Assembly (NCBI GenBank): GCA_905250075.1
Contig: CAJNOP010000002.1
Location: 1,617,867-1,681,866, forward strand
Source of the DNA: Rotaria sp. Silwood1
Lineage: Eukaryota > Rotifera > Eurotatoria > Philodinida > Philodinidae
DNA: 64,000 nucleotides
Direction of reading: 5' to 3'
The notes beneath the pieces were generated by a model that worked only from the letters and a program-made list of their open reading frames with translations, made no database searches and was not told the origin of the DNA. Every line of letters begins with the position of its first letter. Positions within the stretch are counted from its first letter, which is position 1. A program made the position numbers and the translations under genes. Of this stretch, positions 24,653-45,718 are shown piece by piece.

Positions 24653-25877
24653 ATGTTTTTCAATAACAATAATATGTCACAACTACTATCACATGAACTA
24701 TGTCTTTCAACAACATCATATTCTAATATTGGAATATCAGAAATATTACCATTTCTTTATCTTGGCTGTCAAGAAGATGCTATGGCAATAAAAACAATGC
24801 AGGTAAATCCTATTTATCTTCAGTTTTATTCTATATTAATATAATTTTAATACTTAGAATAATCACATAACACATGTTATTAATGTGAGTAGAACAGGAG
24901 ACAGAGCTTCATTTCTTAATGAAAATGATGATGAACATTTCTTACGAATACCAATTAATGATTGTCTTAATGCACAATTATTACCTTATTTTGAGAAAAC
25001 TTATATATTTATTGGTAAATACATACATAAATATCATCTAAAAATGGATTGTTTTTTGACTTTTTTTGTTTCTATTTTAGAAAAAGTTCGACTTAATAAT
25101 GGACGTGTTCTAATCCATTGTTTAGCTGGCATTAGTCGTTCACCGGCTGTTGCAATTGCATATGTCATACGTCATTTACATTTATCTGCTGATGATGCTT
25201 ATCAATATGTAAAACAACGTCGATCACAAATATCACCAAATTTTAATTTTTTAGGTCAGTTATATGAATATGAACGTAATCTATCATTAACATCGAAACC
25301 AGCATCAAATATTACTTGTCCAATAGTTAAGTGTTGCACAATTGAAACATCTTTCAATGATCGTCGTCGTTTTATACAAGTGGAAGGTTCTGCCAATACA
25401 GATAATTCCATTGAACCTCGAACTAATATTTTATCACGTCCAACATGTCTTAATGTTGATTTAATTAATACATCACAATCACAAAGATTTTTATCATCAT
25501 CACCATCATCATCTACTATGACAAATCTAGTAGTAGAATCATCTCAAGAACCAAGTTTATTAACAAAGAAAATATTACGTCCAAATAGTATTTCGATAAA
25601 ACATTCGACCTTAACAGTCAAATGTTCAACATCAGACTTAATCAATACAAATTGTGATGGACTAACTAATACTGAACGACTTGAAACAATATCGAAAACT
25701 ACTGACAAATCGCCATTAATTGAACAAACTGATTTGATCAATACATATTTTCAAGAATCAACATTATTATCAAAATCATTACAACAATGGACATCTTCAC
25801 AATCACTTGATACAACTTGTGAGACAACCACACCAACAAATGTATTAAGTTCAAGTCCTGAATTACTTGTTTCATAA
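24653..25877 (+). CDS. Dual-specificity phosphatase, MKP-like (DUSP8/16 type), without rhodanese domain
   Basis: Three exons, 24653-24802, 24858-25014 and 25081-25877, give 367 residues. The catalytic domain spans about residues 22-160. It has ISEILPFLYLGCQEDA, the P-loop HCLAGISRSPA (HCx5R: Cys nucleophile and Arg), a general-acid Asp in PINDCL, and the C-terminal signature ISPNFNFLGQLYEYE, which is closest to the MAP-kinase phosphatases DUSP8/16/10. Those vertebrate proteins carry an N-terminal rhodanese-like MAPK-docking domain. Here only about 20 residues precede the catalytic domain, so docking must differ or be absent. The last 200 residues are Ser/Thr-rich and probably disordered. The start is the first ATG after an in-frame stop region; a second ATG follows eight codons in. 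MAPK dephosphorylation is a family inference. Confidence 0.9.
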
Positions 25878-27135
25878 TAAGATTTTTATTCGTCTAATTT
25901 TGACGAGTAGCAAGCTATTCGTTTTTGTTACGTTTCCGGTGTATTTTCATATAAGTCTAATAATATCTGCTTTCTTTGTTTATTGCAATGTGATATTGCT
26001 AGGTTTTTTTTATCTCATAATGTGATATTGTGCAACATATGTAGGTATTTGCATATTGTTGTAATGCACACAAATAAAAATTTATTTTTAACGTCATTCA
26101 TGCATCTAAAATAGACTCTCTAACGAGGGAACATTCCCAAGTGATTCATACCGTTTGACTTCATATTATGCCCATAGGTAGGGCTCATAGTGTAGGTAAA
26201 TACTCTAAAGGGGTTCGTGCTATTGTGCCTTTCTTCTCGAGTTATGACCATTTTACTGAATTTTCAGCCTATCGCAACGTATTAAGAAAAAAATCTCAAA
26301 AAGTAATATCCGCTTGGGAATTTTTCCAAAAACAGATCTCATAGTCCTTATTATATCCTGAAAGTTTTAACTCAAACGAATAGTTCTCCTACGAAACAAT
26401 GCATCCCCAAAAAACTACTACTTTCTCACAAAATCTCCGAAAATAGCTTATTTTTAATATACTCCATATCTTTAGAAAAACTGATTCGTTTAGGAAGAAA
26501 CTTTCGGGATATAATAAGGACTGTAAGATCTATTATTGAAAAAATTCCCAAGCAGATATTACTTCTTGAGATTTTTTTCTTAATACGTCGTGATAGGCTG
26601 AAAATTCAGTAAAATGATCATAACTCGAGAAGAAAGGCATAATGGCACGAACTTCTTTAGAGTATTTACCTACATTATGAGCCTTACCTATGGGCATAAT
26701 ATGAAGGCAAACGGTACGAATCACTTGGGACTGTTCCCTCGTAAGAGATTATATAAAAAACTTCTGTTATGCTAACTTTAATGTACATCATCGTACGTTC
26801 TTACTCATACATTGTCTGTAAAAAAAAATCACTTCACAGAATAAACACAAATGTTCACTAACATTTGAAATTTGGAAATGTTGCTGCTGATTTATTTAAG
26901 TGATCATTTTTCTGTTAACAACTTTCTAGCCGCATTTTCTAAAAGTAGACTTCTTATAGTAATATTTGTGTTTTCGTACAAGAGACACATATTCGTTATG
27001 TAAACAATTGTTTCATTGCTTTCTTTGAACCTTTGTTGTTTATCATATATTTGTTCGAATGCTTTAGTTGGTAATTTTTACTAAATAATCTAAAAAAAAA
27101 AATGAGCGCGTTTTTCTATCAAACATATTTCATCT
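25878..27135. other. Intergenic region with long inverted repeat
   Basis: 1.26 kb. It contains the phosphatase 3' UTR with AATAAA near 26074, the fold-back element at 26114-26751, and the presumed tetraspanin promoter. Confidence 0.6.
26114..26751. mobile_element. Fold-back element with long inverted arms of about 280 nt
   Basis: Arms of about 26114-26393 and 26470-26751 are reverse complements at roughly 90 percent identity by eye, around a unique centre of about 75 nt. The outer ends read CTCTAACGAGGGAACA and, on the other arm, the complement of CTCTTACGAGGGAACA. There is no ORF longer than about 60 codons. High arm identity suggests a younger insertion than the other fold-backs here. Each arm has the core CATTTTACTGAATTTTCAGC, also found at 50.6 kb. 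Confidence 0.75.
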
Positions 27136-29289
27136 ATGCAGACTGAAATCAATTCTACGTCAAAAGCTATATCTGATGGGAACCATGATAGTTATGTTCT
27201 TCCGATAGAATCTGGAAAAGGCATAGCATTAACAATGAATTTTCCACAACATCATTCATCTATGTCAAAAATGGCAATAACGGAAGACAATCCAATCCAA
27301 GATCAAATTTCAAATGAACATTCACATAGTAATCATATTACAACTGATCCTTATGGTTGTCTCGATTGTATATCAACAATGTTTGGACCAAATTATGCAC
27401 CATTTGCTGCATTCAGTATATTACCTAATCAAAGTTTTCTGTATTTTTCTTTCTTTTTTTAACTGATCACTTTTTTTAATATTCAGTGCATCAATTTTCT
27501 GAATTTGCACAAACCCAAAAGACGATTGCTATGAAACAAAATGATTTAATTGAAAATTTTCTTTCTTATCATCAACAACAAAATTCAAAAAAGCCTACAC
27601 TAAATGAACAAGAACTTCAACATGTTTTTACCTATGGTACATGGTCAAATGGAAAAGTAAAATAACTGAAGAATTTTTTAAATCTTTTTTTTTTCATATA
27701 GCGTCTTTTTCTATCTAATGTTCAATTAGTAAGATATTCTTATTATCACAAAAAAATATATAAATGTATCAATTTATTTTTGTATAGTTTATGACAAATC
27801 GATGGTGTTTGGTATTGACTTTTATCTGTACAACAATTTTTTTGCTAGTGCGTAAGTAATTAATTATTTTTTCCTTACATTTATATTAATCATTAGTATT
27901 ATTACTTATGATACAGTTAGTTGGTATTACTCTTATAATCTTAAGTATTTATTTGGCAACAATTCGCGATGTTACAGATCCTGTTCTGGCATTTATTCGT
28001 GCTTATAGTCGAATTTATGGAGATGAATTTCAATACTTTAAAGTATGAATCTTTTCTTTGTCTTTATTGAAATTTGTTACAGACGTTTTTTTTTCCAATT
28101 TACTTGATTCAAGATAATTCTTGTTTTAATTGCTGTTGGTGTTTTATATATCATAGCCGTAATAGCTTATTTTGCTGGTTTAATTGGTCATTCAACAATA
28201 GTAACAATGATTGTAAATATATCTATGATGATATTCTAATTTTTAATATAAATCTCTTATAGGCATTAATATTTAATTTACTTGGATTATTGAGTTCAAT
28301 AATTCTTGTGTGTATAGTTTTATTTATGGGTGATAGAGTTAGTTAATAGTTTAAATTCTCACACGTTATTATTCATTTATTTGCTGTTTTTTTTTTATTA
28401 CAATAGATGAAACCGAATTTCTCACTTCTACTTGCACTAAATGTAGAAAATTTTGAAAGTGATACTTCAACTAATTCACTTTCATATTCATGGACATTAA
28501 TGCATAAAAAAGTGAAGTTTAATAGCTGATTAATAACCTTCTTTTTGAGATGCTTCTTGGTATAGTACCATTGTTGTGTTGATGGTGTTTTACAAACTGG
28601 TCTAACTGTAGCACAGAAGAGTTCAATTTTCGCATCACTTCATCCTGGTTGGTTAATACCAGCATCGTGTTGTTTTAAGGGTATAAAAGATTAAAAAAAA
28701 ACACATATTCTCTGAAATCAATTTGACATGTTTTTATAGATGAGACAATATGTGTTCGAGCACCCACAGTAAATAACTCGTTTATTAATGTGAGTGATAA
28801 TCTTTTTTCTTATCAATACTTTGATATTTGATGCTCTTTGAAGTCTTCTTGCATTGAGCCTGCCTCGAAGCATTTCAATCAACTTCTTTCAACATTCAAT
28901 TTTATTCTTCTACCAATTATATTTATTGCTGTATGTTTGATTTTTCTTTAAAAGAAAACAACAAACTTCATTATTTTAGTATTCTATCTTAGATGATTAG
29001 TAATATATGTGGAATAATTTATTCAATGAATTTAAAAACTGCTATTCATAGAATGAATTTAAATAATAATGAATTAGTTAAAAGTTTGTTTGCTCTTAAA
29101 TCAAGACAATTAGCTGGTATTCATAGTGATATGAAAAAAAACCCGATAGAAGAATTTCAACAAAGAAAAGATGATCAAAATAAAAGTAAAAAGCAACATT
29201 TACATATTCCTGGTTATTTTCCAATAACACCAACTATTTTACAAGTACGACAACCAGAACAAAATACATATCTTCATTATGGATTATAA
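27136..29289 (+). CDS. Tetraspanin-family membrane protein with long N- and C-terminal tails
   Basis: Eleven exons: 27136-27433, 27487-27656, 27788-27851, 27897-28042, 28114-28212, 28263-28337, 28407-28511, 28566-28680, 28740-28789, 28844-28930 and 28993-29289, about 501 residues. An Asn/Gln/Ser-rich N-tail of about 155 residues precedes four hydrophobic segments: around RWCLVLTFICTTIFLLV to IQLVGITLIILSIYL, then IILVLIAVGVLYIIAVIAYF, then ALIFNLLGLLSSIILVCIVL, and finally FILLPIIFIAVMISNICGII. The large loop between the third and fourth has HCCVDG and PASCC, the CCG and PxSCC cysteine motifs of tetraspanins (Gly shifted by two), plus further cysteines in ETICV and SSCIE. Tetraspanins organise partner proteins in membranes. 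The partner is unknown. The first donor (AAAGTTTTCT) is non-consensus, and the first predicted hydrophobic region is unusually long, so the N-terminal part is less certain. Confidence 0.8.
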
Positions 29290-30697
29290 ATCATAAGATT
29301 TGTAACATAATATATCTCTAAAATAAAAAGCACATGTTAAAATAATCTTCGAAGTTCATTCCTGCTTGTACTAAAAGATATTAATATTCAATATTTTTCT
29401 AACCTAGCATCCGATTGTGATCTATTGAAAATATAGAATTTCGTATAAGATTTAGTTTTCTCAAAATAGAAAGTTATCTTTGAAAAAAAAAATATAGAAC
29501 TTTTTACACATTGTTATTAATGGTATATTCAATTTACATAACTTCTACTGTACCTCTCTAGTGAAAGCTACAGTATTGTAGAACTGATAGAGAGAACCAT
29601 GAGTTTAGACATTTGGTTTTTTTTTTAAGCATGTATTCAAAGATGTAGTATTAGAACTAACTATAGAAATCTAATATTATATGTTAATTTCTTGAAATTT
29701 TTGACATCATCTTAGCGTAGTTATCGGTATTTTTTTCAGATTTTATTCATAATAGTTTGTCTTTTGAACTGGAAGAAAACAATAACTGCTGTCGTATATG
29801 TCATACTTCAATATTTAATAACATTTTGTGTAGATTGTGATTAATCAGTAGAAATTATATGAAACATAATGGACAAATTTCTGACAATTTTCCTAATTTT
29901 TAAGAAAAAAAATATATATAATATGAGAATTAACCAAAATATTGGACTACATGAAGGATTTATACACAACATACGATGAATGCAACGCCAGTTTTCAGCA
30001 TAATAAATCAATTAAAAAAAATTCTCTATATTTAATTTTATGGTTTTTCATCAACCATATAGACAATATGGTTGCGCCTACGTTTGTGATACAATAGATT
30101 TGTGCGGTTGAACACCGTCTATATATGGTTGAATAACTTGCTTCTTATTAACTAATATAGCTATTTTATATTAATTACTTAAAAAAAAATATATGAATTT
30201 GATACATAACGAGTTTCATATAATAGCAAGTTGATCTTTATTAGTTGTCAGTAGGATCTCTACGGAATTCAAGTGTCAGATACGACAGAAGTACTTATAT
30301 TATAAATAAAAAGGTTGCTATAACCTCTCTATGAATTCATGAGTTGCTGCATACTCTCAATATGAAATGTTTTGATGAAAATATGCAAATCGTAATGTCA
30401 TAACGAATGGAATGAGAAAATTGATTGAGAGTTATTGTGGTTCTTCTACATCCTCTTTCAAGTTCGTCATTACAAACCGGAATAAACACAAACGTCTACT
30501 ATGATCAAAAAAGAAAGTTTCATTTCCTTATTGGTGTATTCAATACTTATTGAGAAATAAATCATTGCATAGAAAACTTCCTGAATATTGATTTGTTTTT
30601 TTTTTTCTCTTGACATATTAGAAAACAAAATTTCATCAATTTTACTTCATGTTTTTTTTCGTTAAGTAATAGAAAAATAAAAATACACGAATAATCT
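29290..30697. other. Convergent intergenic region
   Basis: 1.4 kb between two stop codons (tetraspanin and glycosylase). Strongly AT-rich, with poly-A and poly-T runs, and I see no gene or ordered repeat. Confidence 0.5.
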
Positions 30698-31861
30698 CTA
30701 TTTCGAAACAATTTTTTCTGCTAATTGACATGTATCAATGTATTGTTGTACATAATCTTTAATTGATTGTCGTTTATATTGCATTATATATCTTGGATGT
30801 GAAACTTTAAGAATTTTTTCAAAAAAATGATATTTTTCATTTAATTTATGTAATATTGAATAATTAGTTCCTTCACCAAGACATATGGCTACTTTTTTTG
30901 AACATCCAAGATTAATTTGTTTTTCAATATTATCTGGTATAAAATCTTCAAGTAAATTATTCATTAAAGTTTTATTATCATAATAATTCATATTTCGTCC
31001 ATTAGATTCAAGACCAAGTGGACAAACAGCACCAATAAAAAATTTTTTATAAAAATCATTCATAGAATATTGATTAAAGAAATAATCATAAATAAATTTT
31101 GATGATAATTCTGGTTTTAAAGGAAAATTTGAATCAATATTACAAGCTGTTTTTAATCGTATTGGATCTGTTAATGGGACACCTAGAGCAATAAAAGTAT
31201 TAACACCCTGTAGAGTTGTCAATCCATCAGAATCTCATAAATAATATGTGTTGAGAGTTATTAATGATGAAAAAAATAACTTTCTCAAACCACAGAAGCA
31301 ATCATTCATCTTTTAAATGAACGTTTTGTTCCCGATGGCTTTCTCCAAAATTAATAAAGTCATTTTCATTTCCATTTTCATCCATCAATACTATTGAATA
31401 TTTTAGTCAATTTATCAAAAATAACTAAATATGTAATTTTAGATGTGTATAATTAATTATTTCGATACAAATGATAAAATATAACGTTCTCGGATTCGAT
31501 GATTACATAGTTGATGGATTCGATTACAAAAAGCAACGCCTTCTTATAGGCACATTGTTCAATAATAGTTCATATTTTGTCTGAGAAACACAATAGTTTT
31601 ATAAATACCTGTAATACCACTACCAAATCGACCAGGATTAATACCAAGTACTAGAATACGTTCATTTGTATCTGAATAATATTTTGAAAAGAATTCTTCC
31701 ATACACCGACATGTTTCAAGATTTTTCAGAGGATATAACCATTGAGTATTTTTTCCTGGTAATTTAATATCTATTGGAGGTTCTAATTGATGTAAATAAG
31801 CTAAGATACGCTTATTCATTGTTTCCATATTTGATTGAAAATATTTTGATTTTATTTCCAT
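30698..31861 (-). CDS. SMUG2-type (DUF4918) DNA glycosylase, uracil-DNA glycosylase superfamily
   Basis: Two exons, 31861-31609 and 31182-30698, join in phase to give 245 residues, the size of the bacterial SMUG2/DUF4918 family. Motif 1 is ILVLGINPGRFGSGITG followed across the intron by VPLTDPIRL. Next come the typical ELSSKFIYDYF, FYKKFFIGAVCPLG, NYYD and CLGEGTNY, and motif 2 is VSHPRYIMQYKR. In the superfamily, motif 1 holds the water-activating or base-reading residues and motif 2 the His-containing DNA loop. The enzyme should remove damaged or deaminated bases in base-excision repair. I recall reports of xanthine activity for a Pedobacter member, but substrate is not readable from sequence. 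The family is mainly bacterial, notably Bacteroidetes. A 426-nt spliceosomal intron and host-like AT content show it is resident in the genome. It is divergent from the EFA6 gene, 392 bp away. Confidence 0.85.
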
Positions 31862-32253
31862 TCTATATCTTTTCTTTGGAAAATAACTCTACAAAATGAC
31901 TTGTTTAAACATAACTTATTAGATGTCGCACATAGACAAAATATAAAACAAGATGTACTTGTAAAAAGTTTTGACAATCTTTTAAATATTTAAAATATTA
32001 GAATAAATTATCAAGGGACTTAAATAGATATTCATTACAAGTACTTAACAATAATTCTATTGGTGAATTACCAAAACAAAGAAGAGAATAGGAAAAAGAA
32101 GGAGAAACATTTATATTATTTTCTTTTCTTCTCTCTTTTTTCTTCTTATAGTCCATTGTTTGATGAGTCATTGATCACTGTCAAAAAAATAATAAAAAAA
32201 TCGTTGTTATTCTTTGGAAAATTTGATTATTAGATTTTCTAGATATATCTCAA
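31862..32253. promoter_or_regulatory. Short divergent spacer between the glycosylase and EFA6 genes
   Basis: A 392-bp head-to-head spacer, so both promoters lie within it. It has a pyrimidine-rich stretch (32110-32150) and TTTTCTAG ten bases before the EFA6 ATG, a possible acceptor. No certain core promoter element is seen. Confidence 0.35.
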
Positions 32254-40889
<8,636 letters not shown>

Positions 40890-43800
40890 TTAGTCTGATA
40901 TTTTAAATTCAATATTGCACACTTAATAAACGATGAGAAATAATTAAAAAAAAACAAGATCGAAAACAAAAGCGCGTATATATACATATGTGTGTTTTTA
41001 CAGTGCGTTTTAGAACTGTTGTATATTAATGATATGCGTGTGTGTGCACTTTCTTTATTTTGTTTTCTTTTTCTTGTGAACATGCTCAATTGATTCTTTT
41101 GCGTCTTTGTGCTATTCATAATTTTCTTCACTAGTCTCTTTTGTTTTTTTTTGGCAATATCTTCTTCATGATCTTTTTTCTTGCTTATTTCTCTTATATT
41201 GTGTGTGTGTATGTGTGTGCGTAATGCTGCCTATATTTGTCCCTTCTTTTTTTTTGTTTTTTTTCTTTTCTTGCCAAATCCCGGTGGTAGTTGGGAGAGT
41301 AGCTCTCGTGTTTTGACTCATACAAAATACAACATAAAAACATTGGCAGCTAACGGCGCATACATGCATCGAATCGAAAAACTGAACCTTGTTTATATTG
41401 TTCTAGACTATTGACAACAATATATATATAAATATAATGTTTATAGAAATGCCAATTATTGTGACCTTCATATTCGTATCTATAATAGGTCTTGCAAACA
41501 TTAGCATTAAACCAGAGATTGAGAAGAAGAATAATATGACATGGAAAAGTGATGGAATGAAAAGGTTTATTAACTAATGATTGTTGATTATCATTGAACA
41601 GAAAGAAAGACATTGATAGGAAATACATATTGAAGGGTTTATAGTTTATCAGAAAACTCTATTAGTCTTTGTATATATATTTCCATCTACGATAAGATAC
41701 ATACTAATCGATGTATCCAAATTGATGCATTATGTTTTTTATCGACTTAATGAATATGCCAAAATGATGAGTAGAAAAAAACCATCGATCAAAATAATGA
41801 CAAGTCCTTGAATAGATATTAAAGTGAAACTTTGAATAATTACAAAGATAATCATTATTGGAACTACATCGAAAAATAAATACGAAAGAAGACTAATGTC
41901 TTCACTAGAAAATATTGAAAAATTTGATATTTCTAAGGAACGCTGACACTATGTACCGTTACTTTATAATTGTAGATATGCGCGTATTCTAGAAATGATC
42001 AAGTTTATACCAACATCCCTCATTGCCATAGAATACTTAGATTGTTTATGTTGTTAAATGGAAAACAAATTATATCTCATAAATCTTTTCCTTCTTTTTA
42101 TTTCATGACTTGTATATGATTCTATTTACAATATTAGTGTTATATCAAAAACAAATTTGTTTTGTTCATTGAAATTTTCTTGAGAATTTTTCAATATTTT
42201 TCTTTTTTGTCTAATTACGATCAACTTTCAATTATTAATAGTTAATCTAAGTTTGAAAACGAAATCAATCTTCGTCGAAACAATCAGAAGGTCATTTCCT
42301 GATAGAGAAAGCAATGTAATATTGGTGAATAAAATGAAAATGAATACATTTAGTCACTTCGAATTAAATTTGGATTTAGATTTAATCAGACTTTTATTCA
42401 ATTAATTTATCTTTCAAGTTCATTGTCATGTTGTATATCAACTAGTAAAGATCATTTTATGATGCAAAGATATTCTTTAATATTTGTTATGAAAATAATC
42501 TTAAGAATAGTATACTTCTGTTTCAAAGAATAGTTTGGTAACTGTTCGATTAATTCTGATTCAGTCAGTTGTTATTCACTATAGATAATACAATGTCTTC
42601 GTTATTTCACTCTATACTATGGAGAATAAAAATACTACCTATAAACTGTATTAATTGACATTATGTAGCTGTTATCGGTCTGATAGCATAGCTAACCATA
42701 TATCTAGATAGATCTTTATGTTCTAGGTTTTGTACGCTCTCCAAATGCGTACACCAAGATAAAAGAAAAAAGAATATGCGTATTTCCTGTATATTGTAAT
42801 CAGTATCGTTGATCGCATTAGACTAAGTCTTACGAGAATGTTCGGTTTTTTTCTGTATTAGGGAAAGATCAGAATAAAATTTGAATATTCAATGATGATA
42901 TATTAATTTTTAATTAACATATAAATAAAGACTAAGTTATTATTTTTATATCGAAGATGATCGCTTTGAATAATATATCTGAATTTCGTCAATACATCGA
43001 ACAAGCTAATAATTGTATTTGTGATTTTACAAAAAAAATATGAACTATTTTAATCTGAGAAAGCACCTTGTAAAATATCTTGTATTTGCATATGATTAAT
43101 CTTATAAAAATCTTGTGTAACACTACTATTTGACAAAGTTGTTCATGGAATGATAGATCTCAAATTAATATTTTTTTTTGAAAATTTATGTGTCAAAATT
43201 ATTATAAATTGCGACAAATTGAAAATATTCTAGAACTTTGAACTAATATAAATATATTATTTATTCTCGTGGTACCTGTCATTTGAAAGATAGCTTAGAA
43301 ATCAGAAATTTACCATCTTGAATAGCAGGATGAAAGTGAGAGTGACGCTAGCCGTACGTCATTAGGATGAAACGAATAGCCGCTGTCATTATAACTTAGA
43401 AATAGAAGTATCAATGAAGTAACATATCTCATTTTGTCTATCTCTGATTTCTGATTTACTTTTATTTGTTCTAGGTCGTTTTTGTAAAAAAAAACAGATA
43501 TTAACAATTAGAGGTTGAGTAAAAATTACTATCAATTTGAGATGTGTCAAGACCTCATATTTCTATATCCCACAAAGAACAAAAGAGTTCTATGTTGATA
43601 ATAAGGAGTCCATCTATTCTGTAGCATAAATATCCAACATATTTTATGAATTGTATTCAAACTTTTTTTTATCCTAATTGAAAAATAGAATCAACAAAAT
43701 ATCTATCATAAGATCTTTGATATAGTAAAAACAATAAAGTATCGCATAATTTTAAATCATTAAATATCAAATAACATGTTTAGATGGTCTCATCACATAT

Positions 43801-43956
43801 TAATACAACAAGTACATTATTCATTTTTCTCGTAGATCTCTATGTTATATTATCTTCTGTATTTATAATACATTCTTGCTCACATCATCATAGTGAAAGA
43901 TAAGACAATAAGTGTTTCATATCATTCTTTTCATTTCTTTAATAAAAACTTAAAAG
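40890..43956. other. Intergenic region, EFA6 to F-box gene
   Basis: 3 kb. A GT-rich microsatellite lies at 41201-41222, just beyond the EFA6 3' end. Otherwise it is AT-rich, without a supported gene or inverted repeat. The promoter of the 43957 gene should lie at the right end. Confidence 0.45.
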
Positions 43957-45578
43957 ATGTCTTTACTTGCTTTTCCTGATGAAATTCTTCTTGATATATT
44001 TGATTATTTATATTTCTATGAAATAATTTATTCATTTTATGAATTAATACATCACAATGACAGAATACATGAACTTATAAATACTCGTCATCATTCAATA
44101 AATTTATCAAAAATAGATTTACGTTATATGACAAAATCACAATTTATGTTTATATGTCGTTATATAAAATCAAGAGAAAATTATCTTGAAAAAATTCACT
44201 ATTTAACATTATCAAATCAATATACATTTGGAGAAATACGTTTATTTTTAAGTCTAATATCATTTGATCAAATGATTAATTTAAAAAAATTATATTTAAT
44301 TCAACCAGCATTAGATGAATATCATATATTATTTCCAACAAAATTATCTCATTTAACTCATTTAACATTAGAAAATCCTGAATGTAATGATAATAATCGT
44401 ATTATTCTTATTGATGAAATGAATGAATTAATTGAATTAAATATTATTTCAAAAAGTGCTGTACAATTTCGTTCAGAATATTGTCGACTAGAAAAATTAA
44501 CTGTTAGTCAATTAAATTTTATTGATTTAATTGGTTTTTCAACATTTTTTCCTAATTTACATTATCTTGATATAACATTAACTGGTACTGAAATTGATTT
44601 AAATCAAATTCGTATACCATTATTAACGATATTAAAATTACGTAGCTTTGATGTAGAGCATGATTTATGTGAAAAATTTTTATTTAATTTATTACAATTA
44701 AGAGAACTATATTATTCAAATACAATTCAATGTACAAAAACATTTATTGTTGATGGTTACCGATGTCAATCATTGATTGAACGTTTACCTTTATTAGAAC
44801 AATTTGAAATAAATTTATATTTATGTAATACATATGCTACTGACATATGTGAAATTACTGCTTCATTTCAAAGTCCATTTTTTCTTGAAAGACAGTGGAA
44901 TATTGTTTGTGAATCTAGACCGAATTCAAATGAATATCATGTTTATTCAGTACCTATGCCATCATTTTCTGAATTGAATACAACAACAGACAGTCTTGTT
45001 TCGTCAGCTGTATTGCATGTTGATGATCCATATGCTAATGTCGACCATTTAAAATTAAATATGACATCAAATTGGCCAATAGTAACAAGGTTTTTTTCTA
45101 ATGTTGATACACTAGAATTAGTTCAATTAAATCATTCGAAAATGATTCCAACTGTTTCCGTATTATCATATTTAAATAAATCAATATTTTTATCGAAAAT
45201 TCGTAAATTAATATTACCATCTCCATGTCATTTTGATGATTCACTTTTACGTTATCTTTTACAACAAAGTGCACAACATATTGATAAACTTGATATACCT
45301 TGTCATTATTTACTTCGTTTAATAAAAACAAATATGTTACAATCACCATTACCTATACGTATTCTTACTTTACGTGATAATTATCTTTCATTAAATGATC
45401 GAGCAATTTTTATTGATTTTTTTAATTTAAATTTAAATTTAAATTGTTTATCATTATATTTACAAAATAACAATTCATTTTCTGAAACAATACAATTATT
45501 TTTAGAGCAATTTCAATTTTTATACAGTCTTAATGTATTTACTTATGATCCTATATCAATGTTAGTACATGTACAACT
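43957..45578 (+). CDS. F-box/LRR-like protein, 3' end lost at an assembly gap
   Basis: A single open frame of 540 codons runs from ATG 43957 into a 10-N gap. The N-terminus LLAFPDEILLDIFDYLYFYE matches the F-box pattern (FPxEILxxIFxYL). The rest has irregular leucine-rich segments such as LTHLTLENPE, LHYLDITLTG and LRELYYSN. F-box proteins bring substrates to SCF ubiquitin ligases. The large Rotaria family of these genes has not been characterised well, so the role is a family inference. The gene is intronless in this stretch, unlike its decayed relative at 61.6-63.7 kb. The frame appears to continue for 37 codons beyond the gap, but that sequence belongs to a transposon end, so the true C-terminus is unknown. 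Confidence 0.75.
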
Positions 45579-45588
45579 NNNNNNNNNN
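45579..45588. other. Assembly gap (10 N)
   Basis: Ten N bases, probably a placeholder of arbitrary length. Coding sequence lies to the left and a transposon end to the right, so an unknown length is missing. Confidence 0.98.
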
Positions 45589-45718
45589 CTTAGACATGTC
45601 TTTATGGATATAAAGCTTGTACATACCTCTATCACTGATAAAAAAGTCAGCTCGTTTGCTCAAGCCTTAATGGAGATATTCAATTTTTTGTTTGGTGCGT
45701 GACTTTTGGGCCACCCTG
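45589..45718. mobile_element. One end of a Tc1/mariner-like transposon at the gap
   Basis: The right boundary reads GGTGCGTGACTTTTGGGCC then ACCCTG and TA. Reversed, it begins CAGGGTGGCCCAAAAGTCAC, which resembles the terminal repeats of mariner-type elements, next to a TA. The other end and any transposase are lost in the gap. Superfamily assignment rests on the terminal sequence alone. Confidence 0.55.
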
